The translations under genes and the position numbers were made by a program. A stretch of 64,000 nucleotides of DNA from Gynuella sp. (GTDB lineage Bacteria; Pseudomonadota; Gammaproteobacteria; Pseudomonadales; Natronospirillaceae). Below, in pieces: positions 46,954-56,834 of the stretch (within the stretch, counting starts at the first letter, position 1; each line of letters starts with the position of its first letter). The stretch spans positions 1 through 64,000 of the forward strand of contig JANQHX010000031.1 in NCBI GenBank assembly GCA_028282465.1, given 5' to 3'. The notes below the pieces were generated by a model. The model had not been told where the DNA came from and did not search any database. It was given only the letters and a program-made list of their open reading frames with translations.

Positions 46954-47279
46954 CCTACTTTGTTTTGGTCGTTATGAAAAACTTCAGATGCATCCCCTGT
47001 GGTGTAGGTTTGCAAAATCATTAAGCCCACACCATTGGAATCATTACGAACCACCTCGGCGGTAATCACTGGCGCAGTATAATTGAGATCTTGAAATTGC
47101 ACCCTCACCACAGAACCTCTGGTAAACTGTCCAATCTGATCTGGGCTTAAATGTACGTATAAACCATTGTCTGAAATGTCATAGGTTTCACTCAACAATA
47201 CTGACCCAGTAGGAAACTCTACTTTGATCGGGGCCTTCAAATTAACTCTTTGAGACGAACGCTTTTCTAAGTTACTCAT
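46950..47279 (-). CDS. PilZ-domain protein
   Basis: 109 residues forming a single PilZ domain with both halves of the c-di-GMP site, RSSQR (RxxxR) near 7-11 and DISDNG (DxSxxG) near 34-39. Expected to bind c-di-GMP; its target is unknown. It is convergent with rnr, and the two stop codons overlap by a few bases. Ends of both transcripts must therefore be decided within coding sequence. Confidence 0.85.
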   Translation of the reverse strand: MSNLEKRSSQRVNLKAPIKVEFPTGSVLLSETYDISDNGLYVHLSPDQIGQFTRGSVVRVQFQDLNYTAPVITAEVVRNDSNGVGLMILQTYTTGDASEVFHNDQNKVG

Positions 47280-47385
47280 TTAAAGGTTTCCATTACGGGC
47301 ATAGGTTTCTTAATAATAGACCTTAAAACGCAGCTCAACGGCTAAATTTCAACGATTATTTGACTTTTCAAACCAGGCTCTTTGA

Positions 47386-48150
47386 ATGAACTCTAACGAC
47401 CATATCAGTTTTGGCATACATCCAATCACCGCAATGCTTCAGGAAGGTAGTAAACGAATTAAAGAGGTGGTGGTCGCCAAGGAAAGAAAAGACAAACGCC
47501 TGCAAAAGCTAATTGATCTAGCAAAGGGTTCTGGTGTTCGGATACGCTTTGCAGATAAAACCAGTTTTGACAGATTGATAAAAAATCACGATCTGTCGGA
47601 TAAAAGCCATCAAGGCGCATTGGCAATTTGTACGCCTGTGGCTGTCGGTAACGAAGCCGATTTGGACAACATTCTCGACAAAACGGAAAAACCTCTGTTA
47701 CTTATATTGGATGGGGTTACCGATCCGCACAATATTGGGGCCTGTTTACGTACCGCCGATGCATCCGGCGTAACAGCAGTTGTTACACCCAAGGATAAAT
47801 CGGGCACTTTAACCGCTACAGCCGTTAAAATTGCCAGTGGTGCAGCCGAAACAGTTCCGTTTATTCAAGTCACCAACCTTGCTAGAACCCTTAAACATTT
47901 AGCCACTAAAGGTATATGGATTTACGGTACCGCGGGAGAAGCAAAGCAAACTATTTATGAGTCAACATTTTCCTTACCCATGGCTCTGATAATGGGTGCG
48001 GAAGGTGATGGTATGCGACGTTTAACCAGAGAAAACTGTGACCAGTTAGTGAAGATTCCCATGCTGGGTCAGGTAAGTAGTTTAAATGTATCGGTGGCGA
48101 CAGGTGTTTGCTTGTTCGAAATACAAAGGCAAATACTAACTTCTAATTAA
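47386..48150 (+). CDS. rlmB: 23S rRNA 2'-O-ribose G2251 methyltransferase RlmB
   Basis: SPOUT-class methyltransferase. 254 residues: N-terminal L30e-like substrate domain and C-terminal SPOUT domain with LDGVTDPHNIGACLRTADA, GAEGDGMRRLTREN and SSLNVSVATGVCLFE forming the knot. Divergent from the PilZ gene; its end overlaps the end of the solute-binding gene by 8 bp. Confidence 0.96.
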   Translation: MNSNDHISFGIHPITAMLQEGSKRIKEVVVAKERKDKRLQKLIDLAKGSGVRIRFADKTSFDRLIKNHDLSDKSHQGALAICTPVAVGNEADLDNILDKTEKPLLLILDGVTDPHNIGACLRTADASGVTAVVTPKDKSGTLTATAVKIASGAAETVPFIQVTNLARTLKHLATKGIWIYGTAGEAKQTIYESTFSLPMALIMGAEGDGMRRLTRENCDQLVKIPMLGQVSSLNVSVATGVCLFEIQRQILTSN

Positions 48151-48886
48151 AAAAATACTTAGCTTCAATTCGCTGCAAGACACCTTCTTCATGCATTTTG
48201 CTTAATGTCTCACTCACCTGTTTAATTTGAGACTCAGTGAATCTTCTATTACTAAATGCAAGGTAAGCAGGCACCTTACCCAATGGCGGGTGAACCCTTT
48301 CTATCCTGTCTCTCAATTGCAGCTCTTTGGCTTGCCATTGAATCAGGCGCCAATCGAAAGCAATTAAGTCGATGCGCTTAGCGGCAACACCCTGCACCAG
48401 TTGAGAAAGACTGTTGCGCTCCACTATTTGAATTCTGCCATCGGAAACAGCCTGATCAAACTCGGGAGTCACCTTTGCATCCCGAATTCTTCCAACCTCA
48501 AGCTCTTTTAATTCATCTAAGTTGCCATCAAATTGGATCTGATGTTCAACATGTTTCACTAAATGCATATCAACTGTAATTAAAGGTGCATCAGGAAAAA
48601 ATAACCATTCTAACCGGTCAGGTGTTTTGATTGCTGGCATCAAAGCGTCTGATTTATGTGAGGTGACATTTCTATAAGCTCTTGCCCAATTACTTATTTC
48701 GAAGGTAACTTCCCAATCCAGTCGATCTGCAAGTTCATAAACTATGTCAACAATTATGCCGCTAACCTCTCCCTCTTCACTTTGCATGATGTAAGGAGGG
48801 ATTACTAAGCCTTCTACCGTAAATGCTCTAGCAAAATTGCTAAACCATAAAAAATAAATAGTTAGCAGGAGAATAACTGGTCGCAA
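48143..48886 (-). CDS. Periplasmic solute-binding-like protein (SBP_bac_3 type)
   Basis: 247 residues: signal peptide (about 1-21, ending FARA) and a class 3 periplasmic solute-binding fold (IPPYIMQSEEGEVSGIIVDIVYELADRLDWEV, DALMPAIKTPDRLEWLFFPDAPL). No permease or ATPase gene is nearby, so it may be an orphan receptor rather than part of a transporter. The start is a TTG at 48886 with GAGGA nine bases upstream; no ATG gives a signal peptide. Convergent with rlmB. Confidence 0.8.
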   Translation of the reverse strand: MRPVILLLTIYFLWFSNFARAFTVEGLVIPPYIMQSEEGEVSGIIVDIVYELADRLDWEVTFEISNWARAYRNVTSHKSDALMPAIKTPDRLEWLFFPDAPLITVDMHLVKHVEHQIQFDGNLDELKELEVGRIRDAKVTPEFDQAVSDGRIQIVERNSLSQLVQGVAAKRIDLIAFDWRLIQWQAKELQLRDRIERVHPPLGKVPAYLAFSNRRFTESQIKQVSETLSKMHEEGVLQRIEAKYFFN

Positions 48887-48963
48887 AGCTAGTATTCCTC
48901 AAGCAGCGAATTCCGTATATTGTGTTAGTCTAGAACAAATACAATAAACATTAGGCGCAAGAT

Positions 48964-49557
48964 ATGGAATTGGTTTTTGACAATATTCATTGGATAGTTT
49001 TGGCCATAGTGGCCTTTTTTGCTATTTCTATTTATAACAAGTTAGTGGCCTTAAAAAATCGTTTTAAAAATGCTTTTGCACAAATTGATGTGCAACTACA
49101 ACAACGTCACGATTTAATTCCCAACCTAGTTGAAACCGCTAAAGCTTATATGGCCCACGAAGCAGAGACTCTTGAAAAAGTTATTCAAGCAAGAAACCAA
49201 GCCCAGTCTGCACAAAACTCTGCGTCTAAAGACCCGGCTAATGGTTCAGCAGTGAAAAAACTTGGAATGGCTGAAGGCATGTTAAATGGCGCACTGGCTA
49301 ATTTTTTTGCACTTCAGGAAAATTATCCTGATTTAAAAGCCGATGGCACCATGCTCGAGTTGATGGAAAACCTAAAATCTACCGAAGCAAAAGTTGGTTT
49401 TGCGAGGCAAGGTTATAATGACTCAGTGATGACATACATGACTTATAAAGAGTCTTTCCCCAATAATATTTTTGCTGGCATATTCGGTTTCAAAGAAGCA
49501 GAGCTATTTGAAGTGCAGGACGAATCAGTCAAGGCCGCGCCGAAAGTCAGTTTCTAA
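48964..49557 (+). CDS. LemA family protein
   Basis: 197 residues: an N-terminal membrane helix (about 5-25) and a LemA coiled-coil body with the conserved FAQIDVQLQQRHDLIPNLVETAKAYMAHE. LemA proteins are membrane-anchored and often coexpressed with M48 peptidases, as here (6 bp gap). Function is not established. Confidence 0.9.
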   Translation: MELVFDNIHWIVLAIVAFFAISIYNKLVALKNRFKNAFAQIDVQLQQRHDLIPNLVETAKAYMAHEAETLEKVIQARNQAQSAQNSASKDPANGSAVKKLGMAEGMLNGALANFFALQENYPDLKADGTMLELMENLKSTEAKVGFARQGYNDSVMTYMTYKESFPNNIFAGIFGFKEAELFEVQDESVKAAPKVSF

Positions 49558-49563
49558 TATAAG

Positions 49564-51528
49564 ATGGATTTTTTTGAACACCAAGCTGATGCTCGAAAGC
49601 AAACTGGCCGATTAGTCACATTATTTCTGTTGGCGGTATTGTTGACTGCATTCGCTGTTAATACAGTAGCATTCGCATTTTGGCATTGGTTTATATCTGA
49701 GCCAGAGCTTAGCTTAAAAAATTCATTTATTCATTGGCTCAGCACTCAATGGTCATTCGCCATATTAGCACTGGTGTTTTTTACTATTTTCATTGGTTCT
49801 TTTCTGCAATGGCTTTCATTAAAAGGCGGTGGTGCAAAGGTCGCTGAAATGGCTGGTGCAACACCGGTGGACTACCAATCAAGTAACCTTAAAGTTAAGC
49901 AATTTATTAACACAGCTGAAGAAATGGCCATTGCTTCTGGTACACCCGTTCCCGATTTATATGTGATGGAAAATGAATCAGGCATTAATGCGTTTGTAGC
50001 GGGATATCAAACAGAGCAGGCTGTGTTGGTGGTTACACAAGGACTTTTGGACAATCTAGATAGAGACCAAATACAAGGAGTTATCGGTCACGAATACAGC
50101 CATGTATTAAATGGTGACATGAGGCTTAACGTTAAACTAATCGCGATCCTCTCGGGTCTTCTAGCAATAGGGCAATTTGGGCGATTTATTGTTAATAGCC
50201 AAAGTTATAGACACAGAGGAGGCTGGTTTTATTCTGGAAGCGTCAGTAGTGTACGCAATCGAAATAGCTCCAGTGGCACTATCCCTCTCATTCTTGGTGG
50301 CTTTGCGTTAATCATTATCGGTGCCATTGGCGTCTTTTTTGGCCGAATGATCAAAGCTGCAGTGTCCAGGCAAAGAGAATTTTTAGCCGATGCGTCAGCT
50401 GTTCAATTCACTCGAAACCCTGACGGAATTGCTGGAGCTTTATATCAAATTCGAGAACTCACAGAAGGCTCATATTTAACCAATCGTCACGCTGAAGACA
50501 TGAGTCATTTGTGCTTTGGTGAATCGGTGGTTTTAAAACGTTTTCGAAATCGCCTAGCAACCCACCCCCCACTCACCGATAGAATTCGACGAGTCAGTCC
50601 TCATTATTTAACTAAACAGCAGCATAAAGATAAGCAAGACATCAATAAGGACGTAGCCGACACCAATCAGGACACTCAAATTAATACCACCCATGGTGCA
50701 GCAGTTACCATGGCTAGCTTTGCGGTGGCATCTGTTGGCCAGCCTACACCCACTCATGTGGAATATGCTCAAAAACTCCACAAAGACATACCCGAGTCGG
50801 TGAAAATGATTATTCGAACCTCATCGGGTTCACGGGCGTTTTGTTACATATTGATCATGAAGGTTTCCGAAGGTCACGAACAACGAATTTTGGATCAAAT
50901 AAAACCCCAAGACCCCGAGGCCGTTGCGCCACTCTCCAAGCTTTGGCCCTGGCAAAAGACCATGCCTGCTAGTTACAGGTTACCCATTTTGGATATGGCC
51001 ATACCGGTTCTTAGACGGCACAGAGAGGAAGATATTCTAAATTTATTGAAACGATTAGATCAATTTATAAAGGCTGACGGGCAAGTTCACCTCAGGGAGT
51101 GGGTTTTACGGTCTTTACTCCGAATTCATCTGCGACAAGATTCCGTGATTGAGGACAAAACCTCCATTAAAAGCCTAACCAAGCTCAAATTTGAAATTCA
51201 AACCTTGCTGTCTGCTTTGGTGTATCACAGCAGTGACCGGCAAAAAGCGGAGCAGGCCTGTAAAATGGCGTTCATAAACCTAGGTTTGGAAAACACTTGG
51301 TTATTGAGTCCTAAAGCCATTGATTATTCAAAGTTATTTGGGGTGCTGGTAAAGCTAAGAAAGCTTAACTTTATGCTCCGCCAGCCAGTACTGCAGGCGT
51401 GTGCGGATATTCTCATGGCTGACGACCAGGTGAATGTAGACGAATACGAATTTCTTCGTGTGGTATCCGACACCCTAGGCTGTCCCATGCCGCCTTTAGT
51501 GGACCTCGAAATCCATCACCGCTCTTGA
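49564..51528 (+). CDS. M48-family membrane metallopeptidase with TerB-like C-terminus
   Basis: 654 residues. Two N-terminal membrane helices (about 17-40 and 65-88), then a HtpX-like M48 protease domain with the zinc motif HEYSHVLNGD near 177, two further hydrophobic segments, and the second zinc-side glutamate region REFLADASAVQFT. A C-terminal half (about 400-654) is helical, with acidic EF-like loops such as KADGQVHLREW and ADDQVNVDEYE that resemble TerB-like repeats. Twice as long as HtpX (about 290). Cotranscribed with lemA; probably membrane-protein quality control, by analogy with HtpX. Confidence 0.85.
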   Translation: MDFFEHQADARKQTGRLVTLFLLAVLLTAFAVNTVAFAFWHWFISEPELSLKNSFIHWLSTQWSFAILALVFFTIFIGSFLQWLSLKGGGAKVAEMAGATPVDYQSSNLKVKQFINTAEEMAIASGTPVPDLYVMENESGINAFVAGYQTEQAVLVVTQGLLDNLDRDQIQGVIGHEYSHVLNGDMRLNVKLIAILSGLLAIGQFGRFIVNSQSYRHRGGWFYSGSVSSVRNRNSSSGTIPLILGGFALIIIGAIGVFFGRMIKAAVSRQREFLADASAVQFTRNPDGIAGALYQIRELTEGSYLTNRHAEDMSHLCFGESVVLKRFRNRLATHPPLTDRIRRVSPHYLTKQQHKDKQDINKDVADTNQDTQINTTHGAAVTMASFAVASVGQPTPTHVEYAQKLHKDIPESVKMIIRTSSGSRAFCYILIMKVSEGHEQRILDQIKPQDPEAVAPLSKLWPWQKTMPASYRLPILDMAIPVLRRHREEDILNLLKRLDQFIKADGQVHLREWVLRSLLRIHLRQDSVIEDKTSIKSLTKLKFEIQTLLSALVYHSSDRQKAEQACKMAFINLGLENTWLLSPKAIDYSKLFGVLVKLRKLNFMLRQPVLQACADILMADDQVNVDEYEFLRVVSDTLGCPMPPLVDLEIHHRS

Positions 51529-51619
51529 ACGTCTGCCCCTTGAAACCCTTTACCAACTTCTATATCCTTGCGCGCCCTTCAGTTGCGCCTAGCAATTGAG
51601 GTTTTGTTTAACTCCTTAC

Positions 51620-51653
51620 TTCACTGCAGCAGTTCCTGCTGACAGGAAGTGAA
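51620..51653 (+). promoter_or_regulatory. Stem-loop in the rpsF leader
   Basis: Two stacked stems, TTCACT/AGTGAA (51620-51625, 51648-51653) and CAGCAG/CTGCTG (51627-51632, 51636-51641), with an asymmetric bulge ACAGGA. It ends 18 bases before rpsF. Ribosomal-protein leaders recognised by S6:S18 exist at this position in bacteria; whether this hairpin is one is inference. Confidence 0.5.
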
Positions 51654-51671
51654 ACCCATAGGGAGCATATA

Positions 51672-52106
51672 ATGCGTCATTATGAAATCGTGCTTCTGGT
51701 CCACCCTGACCAGTCTGAGCAAGTACCTGCTATGGTTGAACGTTACACTGGTGTGGTAACTAAAGCTGGTGGTACTGTTCACCGTAATGAAGATTGGGGC
51801 CGTCGTCAGTTGGCTTACCCAATTCAAAAAATCCACAAGGCCCATTACATTCTTTTAAACATTGAATGTGACAATGAGTCCATCGAAGAGCTGAAAAGCA
51901 CTTTCAGATTCAACGATGCCATCATCCGTTCTATGGTTATCCGTCGTAAAGACGCCGTAACCGAAGCTTCACCAATGCTGAAAGAGGTGAAGAAAGAGAA
52001 GCGTGATGAACCAAAAGCAGAAGACACATCTGAAGAAGTTGTTGACGAAACAACAGAAGCTGTTGAAGAAGCTGCAGAAACTAACGAAGAACAAGGAGAA
52101 GAGTAA
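51672..52106 (+). CDS. rpsF: 30S ribosomal protein S6
   Basis: 144 residues; [25 protein letters not shown] and [21 protein letters not shown] are S6 signatures. The C-terminal tail (about 105-144) is strongly acidic and rich in Glu and Thr, longer than the minimal fold. It overlaps rpsR by one base. Confidence 0.98.
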   Translation: MRHYEIVLLVHPDQSEQVPAMVERYTGVVTKAGGTVHRNEDWGRRQLAYPIQKIHKAHYILLNIECDNESIEELKSTFRFNDAIIRSMVIRRKDAVTEASPMLKEVKKEKRDEPKAEDTSEEVVDETTEAVEEAAETNEEQGEE

Positions 52107-52333
52107 TGTCTCGTTTTTTCCGTCGTCGTAAATACTGCCGTTTTACTGCTGAAGGTGTTAAGGAAATTGATTACAAAGACCTAGACACTTTGAAAGGCTA
52201 CATCACTGAAACTGGTAAAATCGTACCTAGCCGTATTACTGGCACCGGTGCTCGTTACCAGCGTCAATTAGCAACTGCTGTTAAACGCGCTCGCTACTTG
52301 GCATTGTTGCCTTACACAGACGGCCACAAATAA
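52106..52333 (+). CDS. rpsR: 30S ribosomal protein S18
   Basis: 75 residues; [22 protein letters not shown] and [21 protein letters not shown] are typical. Starts at the rpsF stop (TAATG) in the usual S6-S18 pair. Confidence 0.98.
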   Translation: MSRFFRRRKYCRFTAEGVKEIDYKDLDTLKGYITETGKIVPSRITGTGARYQRQLATAVKRARYLALLPYTDGHK

Positions 52334-52348
52334 TAGAGGTTATTTGGC

Positions 52349-53191
52349 ATGAAGGCGGTTGCAGAGTTTACCCTTAAAAACCGATTTAATGCCATTTTAC
52401 TGGTGTCCGTCAGCGCTGCTATTCCAGTTACATTCTGGCTTAGCGCAGCGCTATTAGCGCTAATTACGCTCCGAAAAGGGTACAACGAAGGAACAATCGC
52501 ACTGCTGTGTTCAGTAGTGGGTGCTGCCATTGGGATGACTCAAACCGATATTTTTCTGGGTCTCCTGGTCAACCCCATGGTATTCGCTCTTGCCATTGTT
52601 CTTAGGTCTACCAATAGCTGGCTTTACAGCTTGGTTGCCGGTTGTTTCTTGAGCATAGTTGGCACCTTGCTAACACACCTTTTGCTGTTGGATTTTTTGA
52701 ATAAAACCTTCGACTTTATGGTCGCTGAGTATCAGAAAATTGAGAACAGCGAAGCCTGGGTTAATGTCATTTTAGCGATGAAAGAAGTTGCTCCCTTTGG
52801 CTTAGCCCCTGGCGCGGTAACCATATCAATCTTAACCTTGATTCTCGGGCGATCCTGGCAGGCAGGTTTGTTTAACCCTGGCGGGTTTCAGAAAGAATTT
52901 CATGAATTAAGAATGCCGCCCAAGTTTTTGGGAATGCTAATGGTTACCGGTTTAGGTTTATTGGCTTGGAGCCCACTTGCGATCGAATCAGTGATTATTC
53001 CGTTGGTATTTTGCGGAGTTGCCCTGGTTCATGGAGTAGTAAAAAAGCGTGATATGGGAACGCCCTGGTTGACAGGTTTTTACATCCTCACGGTGTTCTT
53101 TTTTCAATTAATGATACCTTTAGTGGTGTTAGCGGCTGTCATCGACTCGTTCGTTGATATTCGCTCTAAGCTAGAGGTAGCTAAAGATTAA
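52349..53191 (+). CDS. DUF2232 membrane protein
   Basis: 280 residues, five to seven hydrophobic segments and no catalytic motif. The position between rpsR and rplI is the classical site of the DUF2232 membrane protein of pseudomonads (PA4933 position), and the predicted topology fits. The role is unknown; expression is tied to the ribosomal operon. Confidence 0.8.
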   Translation: MKAVAEFTLKNRFNAILLVSVSAAIPVTFWLSAALLALITLRKGYNEGTIALLCSVVGAAIGMTQTDIFLGLLVNPMVFALAIVLRSTNSWLYSLVAGCFLSIVGTLLTHLLLLDFLNKTFDFMVAEYQKIENSEAWVNVILAMKEVAPFGLAPGAVTISILTLILGRSWQAGLFNPGGFQKEFHELRMPPKFLGMLMVTGLGLLAWSPLAIESVIIPLVFCGVALVHGVVKKRDMGTPWLTGFYILTVFFFQLMIPLVVLAAVIDSFVDIRSKLEVAKD

Positions 53192-53226
53192 TATTCTTAA
53201 TCAATTTATTAACTGAGGTAAGCAAA

Positions 53227-53676
53227 ATGGAAGTCATTCTGCTGGAAAAAGTTGGCAAATTGGGTGGACTGGGTGACAAGGTAACTGTTAAGAGCGGTTA
53301 TGGTCGTAATTACTTAGTTCCTCAAGGCAAAGCCGTTCCTGCTAACGCAGCTAATGTTGAACAATTCGAAGCACGTCGCGCCGAATTGGAAAAAGCCGCT
53401 GCGGACAAACTGGCTGCTGCACAGGCTCGTGCAGACAAAATCAATGAATTACAGCTGAGCGTAACAGCTCAAGCTGGTGATGAAGGCAAGCTGTTCGGCT
53501 CTATCGGTGCTCGTGACCTAGCCGAGCTGGCTACTGGCGCTGGTATCGAAATCACCAAAGCTGAGATTCGTCTGCCAACAGGCCCAATTCGCAACACTGG
53601 CGAATTCGAAGTGTCTGTACACCTGCACCCAGAAGTAGACGCAGTTCTGCATATTATTGTCGTTGCTGAAGAGTAA
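53227..53676 (+). CDS. rplI: 50S ribosomal protein L9
   Basis: 149 residues: N-terminal [34 protein letters not shown], long connecting helix and C-terminal domain starting [13 protein letters not shown]. Followed by a strong terminator. Confidence 0.98.
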   Translation: MEVILLEKVGKLGGLGDKVTVKSGYGRNYLVPQGKAVPANAANVEQFEARRAELEKAAADKLAAAQARADKINELQLSVTAQAGDEGKLFGSIGARDLAELATGAGIEITKAEIRLPTGPIRNTGEFEVSVHLHPEVDAVLHIIVVAEE

Positions 53677-53705
53677 GTAGGGCTGTTAGCACAAGCACCC
53701 TATTG

Positions 53706-53740
53706 AAGGCTGAACCAGAGATGGTTCAGCCTTTTTTTTT
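53706..53740 (+). terminator. Intrinsic terminator behind rplI
   Basis: 11-bp stem AAGGCTGAACC/GGTTCAGCCTT (53706-53716 with 53723-53733, 6-nt loop) and nine T. It separates the ribosomal operon from dnaB. Confidence 0.93.
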
Positions 53741-53861
53741 GCCCTGGTATTTATTGGTTGTTATATCTCATGCATCAGGGAAAGCCATTGCACATGAAAG
53801 CTAGCACTCGGTCTGCGCATGAAATACCATATTTAATTCTTTTACTCCGCCTCTTATTTGA

Positions 53862-55262
53862 ATGACTGATTTACCTGCACTTGATTTGGATTCTGCCAAT
53901 TCACCAGAACTCTCACATCTTAAAACTCCTCCTCATTCCCTAGAGGCCGAGCAATCTGTGCTGGGTGCTTTACTACTGGATAACAGCCAATGGGACGGCG
54001 TTGCAGAAACCATTACTAGTGATGATTTTTATCGGCAAGAACATCGCATCATTTTTAGAACCATGGAAAGGCTAGTGTCTGACTCCAAGGCCTGTGACAT
54101 TGTCACAGTGGGGGATGAAATCGAGCGCGACAACAAGCTCAACAGCATAGGTGGCAGAGCTTATTTAATCGAATTAGTGGATCAGGCGCCAAGCGTGAGT
54201 AATGTGGTGGCTTATTCAGGAATCATCCACGAACGTAGTGTTCAACGGCGACTCATTTCAGCGGCCTCTGAAATATCGTCAAAAGCTTTTGACCCTCAGG
54301 GCAAAGACGCTGCCACACTGCTTGATGAGGCAGAACGTACAGTTTTCAAAATAGCCGAAGAGCGACCTAATCAAGGTGGCTTAGAAGGCATTAAGCCCAT
54401 TCTGAACCGCTCAGTTGAGCGCATACAGGAACTCTATTCCTCCACGGATGCCATCACGGGTGTTACCACGGGGTTTTCCAAACTTGATGAGCGTACATCT
54501 GGCTTAAACGCCGGTGACCTAGTGATTGTCGCCGCTAGACCTTCTATGGGTAAAACCACATTCGCCATGAACTTGGTTGAAGCCGCAGCCATGAGCCAGA
54601 ATCAACCAGTTATGGTCTTCAGCCTGGAAATGCCAGCCGACCAGCTGGCCGCACGTATGATTTCGTCTCTTGGTCGAATCAACCAAACTCGGGTTCGGAC
54701 TGGTAAGCTTGAGGGTGATGACTGGGACAGACTCACCACCGCTGTGAATATGCTGCACAATCGTTCGTTGTTTATTGATGACACAGCAGGCATTAGCCCC
54801 ACTGAGATGAGGTCTCGGGTTCGAAGAGTGGCTCGGGAACATGGCAACCCGGCATTGATTATGGTCGACTACCTTCAGCTTATGACTATTAAAGGGTTTT
54901 CTGAGGGCCGTACCAATGAGATCTCTGAAATCTCACGGTCGTTAAAAGCCATCGCCAAAGAATTTGATTGCCCTGTCGTGGCCCTTTCGCAGCTAAACCG
55001 TTCGTTAGAGCAGCGTCCCAACAAAAGACCGGTAAACTCTGACTTAAGGGAGTCGGGTGCAATTGAGCAAGACGCCGATATTATCTGGTTTATCTACCGT
55101 GATGAGGTCTATAACGAAGACACGCCAGACAAAGGCATTGCAGAAATAATTACAGGCAAACAGAGAAACGGCCCCATTGGTACCGATCGTTTAGCCTTTA
55201 TTGGTCAATACACCCGTTTTGAAGATCTCGCCCATGGTTATGACGGAGACGGAGGCGAATGA
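53862..55262 (+). CDS. dnaB: Replicative DNA helicase DnaB
   Basis: Hexameric 5'-3' helicase of the replication fork. 466 residues: N-terminal collar domain (PPHSLEAEQSVLGALLLD) and RecA-like C-terminus with Walker A ARPSMGKTTFAMN, Walker B LIMVDYLQLM, and the DLRESGAIEQDADII block. No intein or insertion. Overlaps alr by the four bases ATGA. Confidence 0.97.
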   Translation: MTDLPALDLDSANSPELSHLKTPPHSLEAEQSVLGALLLDNSQWDGVAETITSDDFYRQEHRIIFRTMERLVSDSKACDIVTVGDEIERDNKLNSIGGRAYLIELVDQAPSVSNVVAYSGIIHERSVQRRLISAASEISSKAFDPQGKDAATLLDEAERTVFKIAEERPNQGGLEGIKPILNRSVERIQELYSSTDAITGVTTGFSKLDERTSGLNAGDLVIVAARPSMGKTTFAMNLVEAAAMSQNQPVMVFSLEMPADQLAARMISSLGRINQTRVRTGKLEGDDWDRLTTAVNMLHNRSLFIDDTAGISPTEMRSRVRRVAREHGNPALIMVDYLQLMTIKGFSEGRTNEISEISRSLKAIAKEFDCPVVALSQLNRSLEQRPNKRPVNSDLRESGAIEQDADIIWFIYRDEVYNEDTPDKGIAEIITGKQRNGPIGTDRLAFIGQYTRFEDLAHGYDGDGGE

Positions 55263-56332
55263 GCCGAGGAACTCAGGCCATCATTCATCTCGATGCCGTC
55301 CAACATAACTTTTCCGTCGCTCACTCATTAGCTCCCAATTCCAAGCGCATGGCGGTAGTTAAGGCGGATGGTTATGGTCATGGCGCACAACAAATTTCCA
55401 AAGCATTACATAACTCCGATGGCTTCGCGGTGGCCACCTTAGCAGAGGCAGAAGCACTGCATATTGCGGGCATTAACCAAAATAAACTGCTTCTGGAAGG
55501 AGTTGCGAATCCGGATCAGTTGCAAAAAGCTAATGACTTAAACCTATGGTTGGTAGTGCATAAGCTCGAACAGATTGACTGGCTAACGGCATGTTCACTA
55601 CCAAATCAACATTGGAATGTCTGGCTTAAAGTCGATACCGGAATGCACAGATTGGGTTTACCGCCAAACTCAGTGCCTGCTGCACTGACAGCACTTTCAG
55701 AGCTAGAAACAGTGGCATCAGTTACCTTAATGACCCACTTTGCCAGAGCCGATGAAATCGGCAATGCCCACACCCAACGCCAAATTCAGTTATTCAATTC
55801 TTTAACTGATAAAGCATGTGAAACAAGTCTTTGTAACTCACCAGGCATTTTTTTCTGGCCTGAAGCCCATGGCAGCTGGATAAGGCCGGGCATAATGCTC
55901 TATGGAGCAAGCCCGAGTGCAGATAAAACAGCTAAAGAACTGGGCTTAAAACCTGCCATGACCCTGAACTCACCCATTATCGACATTCATCAAATTAAAG
56001 CTGGGGAGTCCGTGGGTTATGGCGGCCGATGGACAGCCAAGTCTGACTCAGTCATAGCAACTCTGGCTATTGGCTATGGTGATGGGTACCCAAGACATGC
56101 TCCAAATAACACACCGGTTTGGATTAACGGAAAAATAGCTAAACTGGTGGGAACCGTCAGCATGGATATGCTCTGTGTCGACATTTCAAATCTTGAAGAG
56201 GTTCAATGTGGTGACATAGCTGAGCTTTGGGGCGCTAATTTGCCAGTGGATGAAGTGGCCAAGCACTGCGGCACCATAGGATATGAATTGTTAACCAGAG
56301 TAATGCCCCGCGTGGAAAAAGTTTACCTGTAA
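55259..56332 (+). CDS. alr: Alanine racemase
   Basis: PLP enzyme making D-alanine. 357 residues; PLP lysine in AVVKADGYGHG near 34, KVDTGMHRLG near 130, and C-terminal YGGRWTAKSDSVIATLAIGYGDGYPR. Translationally coupled to dnaB and convergent with the CpxP-like gene, 2 bp apart. Confidence 0.96.
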   Translation: MSRGTQAIIHLDAVQHNFSVAHSLAPNSKRMAVVKADGYGHGAQQISKALHNSDGFAVATLAEAEALHIAGINQNKLLLEGVANPDQLQKANDLNLWLVVHKLEQIDWLTACSLPNQHWNVWLKVDTGMHRLGLPPNSVPAALTALSELETVASVTLMTHFARADEIGNAHTQRQIQLFNSLTDKACETSLCNSPGIFFWPEAHGSWIRPGIMLYGASPSADKTAKELGLKPAMTLNSPIIDIHQIKAGESVGYGGRWTAKSDSVIATLAIGYGDGYPRHAPNNTPVWINGKIAKLVGTVSMDMLCVDISNLEEVQCGDIAELWGANLPVDEVAKHCGTIGYELLTRVMPRVEKVYL

Positions 56333-56334
56333 AG

Positions 56335-56760
56335 TTAATCGCCCGTGCCGTAGGCTTTTTCTACAACCTTTTCTTTCTGCTCCATGGTAAGCACCGACAT
56401 AACTTGTTGATGAACTTTTACTTTTTGCATTTTTGTTCTGAGATTTAAAGACTGTCTTGCTTGATTAATTGAGCGCTGAGTAGCAGGTTCAATTGAACCG
56501 CTAGAAATCAACTCCTGATACCTCAATTCCAAACGATTCCTTTGATTCTGAAATTGCACCTGAACGAGTTGGTCATTTTCAAATATCTCATTAATTTGCG
56601 ACTGTTGTTGATCAGACAGTTTCAACTCTTTGAGCATTCTAGCCAGTTGAATCCCAGTATTGATGTTTTCGTTTTCAGCCCCCATAACGGTTGCAGGAAG
56701 CAAGACTAAAACGGCTAAAAACAAGCAGTTTGTGAACTTAGAAATTATCAACTGACCCAC
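56335..56760 (-). CDS. CpxP/Spy-like periplasmic protein
   Basis: 141 residues: signal peptide (about 1-27, ending VMGA) and a helical body with LTxxQ-type elements, LSDQQQSQINEIF near 50 and LTMEQKEKV near 128, the signature of Spy/CpxP-type periplasmic chaperone-like adaptors. Starts at GTG 56760 with GGGAG seven bases upstream. It is divergent from the CpxRA-type pair, the E. coli cpxP-cpxRA arrangement, with a CpxR-type box between. Naming is by position and pattern. Confidence 0.8.
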   Translation of the reverse strand: MGQLIISKFTNCLFLAVLVLLPATVMGAENENINTGIQLARMLKELKLSDQQQSQINEIFENDQLVQVQFQNQRNRLELRYQELISSGSIEPATQRSINQARQSLNLRTKMQKVKVHQQVMSVLTMEQKEKVVEKAYGTGD

Positions 56761-56818
56761 AACTGAACTCCCGTAAGGTTTAAGAATCTTAGAACACGCA
56801 AAGATAAGCTTAGACCCG

Positions 56819-56834
56819 GTAAAGGTTGGGTAAA
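56819..56834. promoter_or_regulatory. CpxR-type box
   Basis: GTAAA-N6-GTAAA (56819-56823 and 56830-56834), an 11-bp repeat period close to the E. coli CpxR consensus GTAAA-N5-GTAAA. It lies in the 134-bp gap between the CpxP-like and CpxR-like genes, where autoregulation of both would be expected. Confidence 0.65.
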
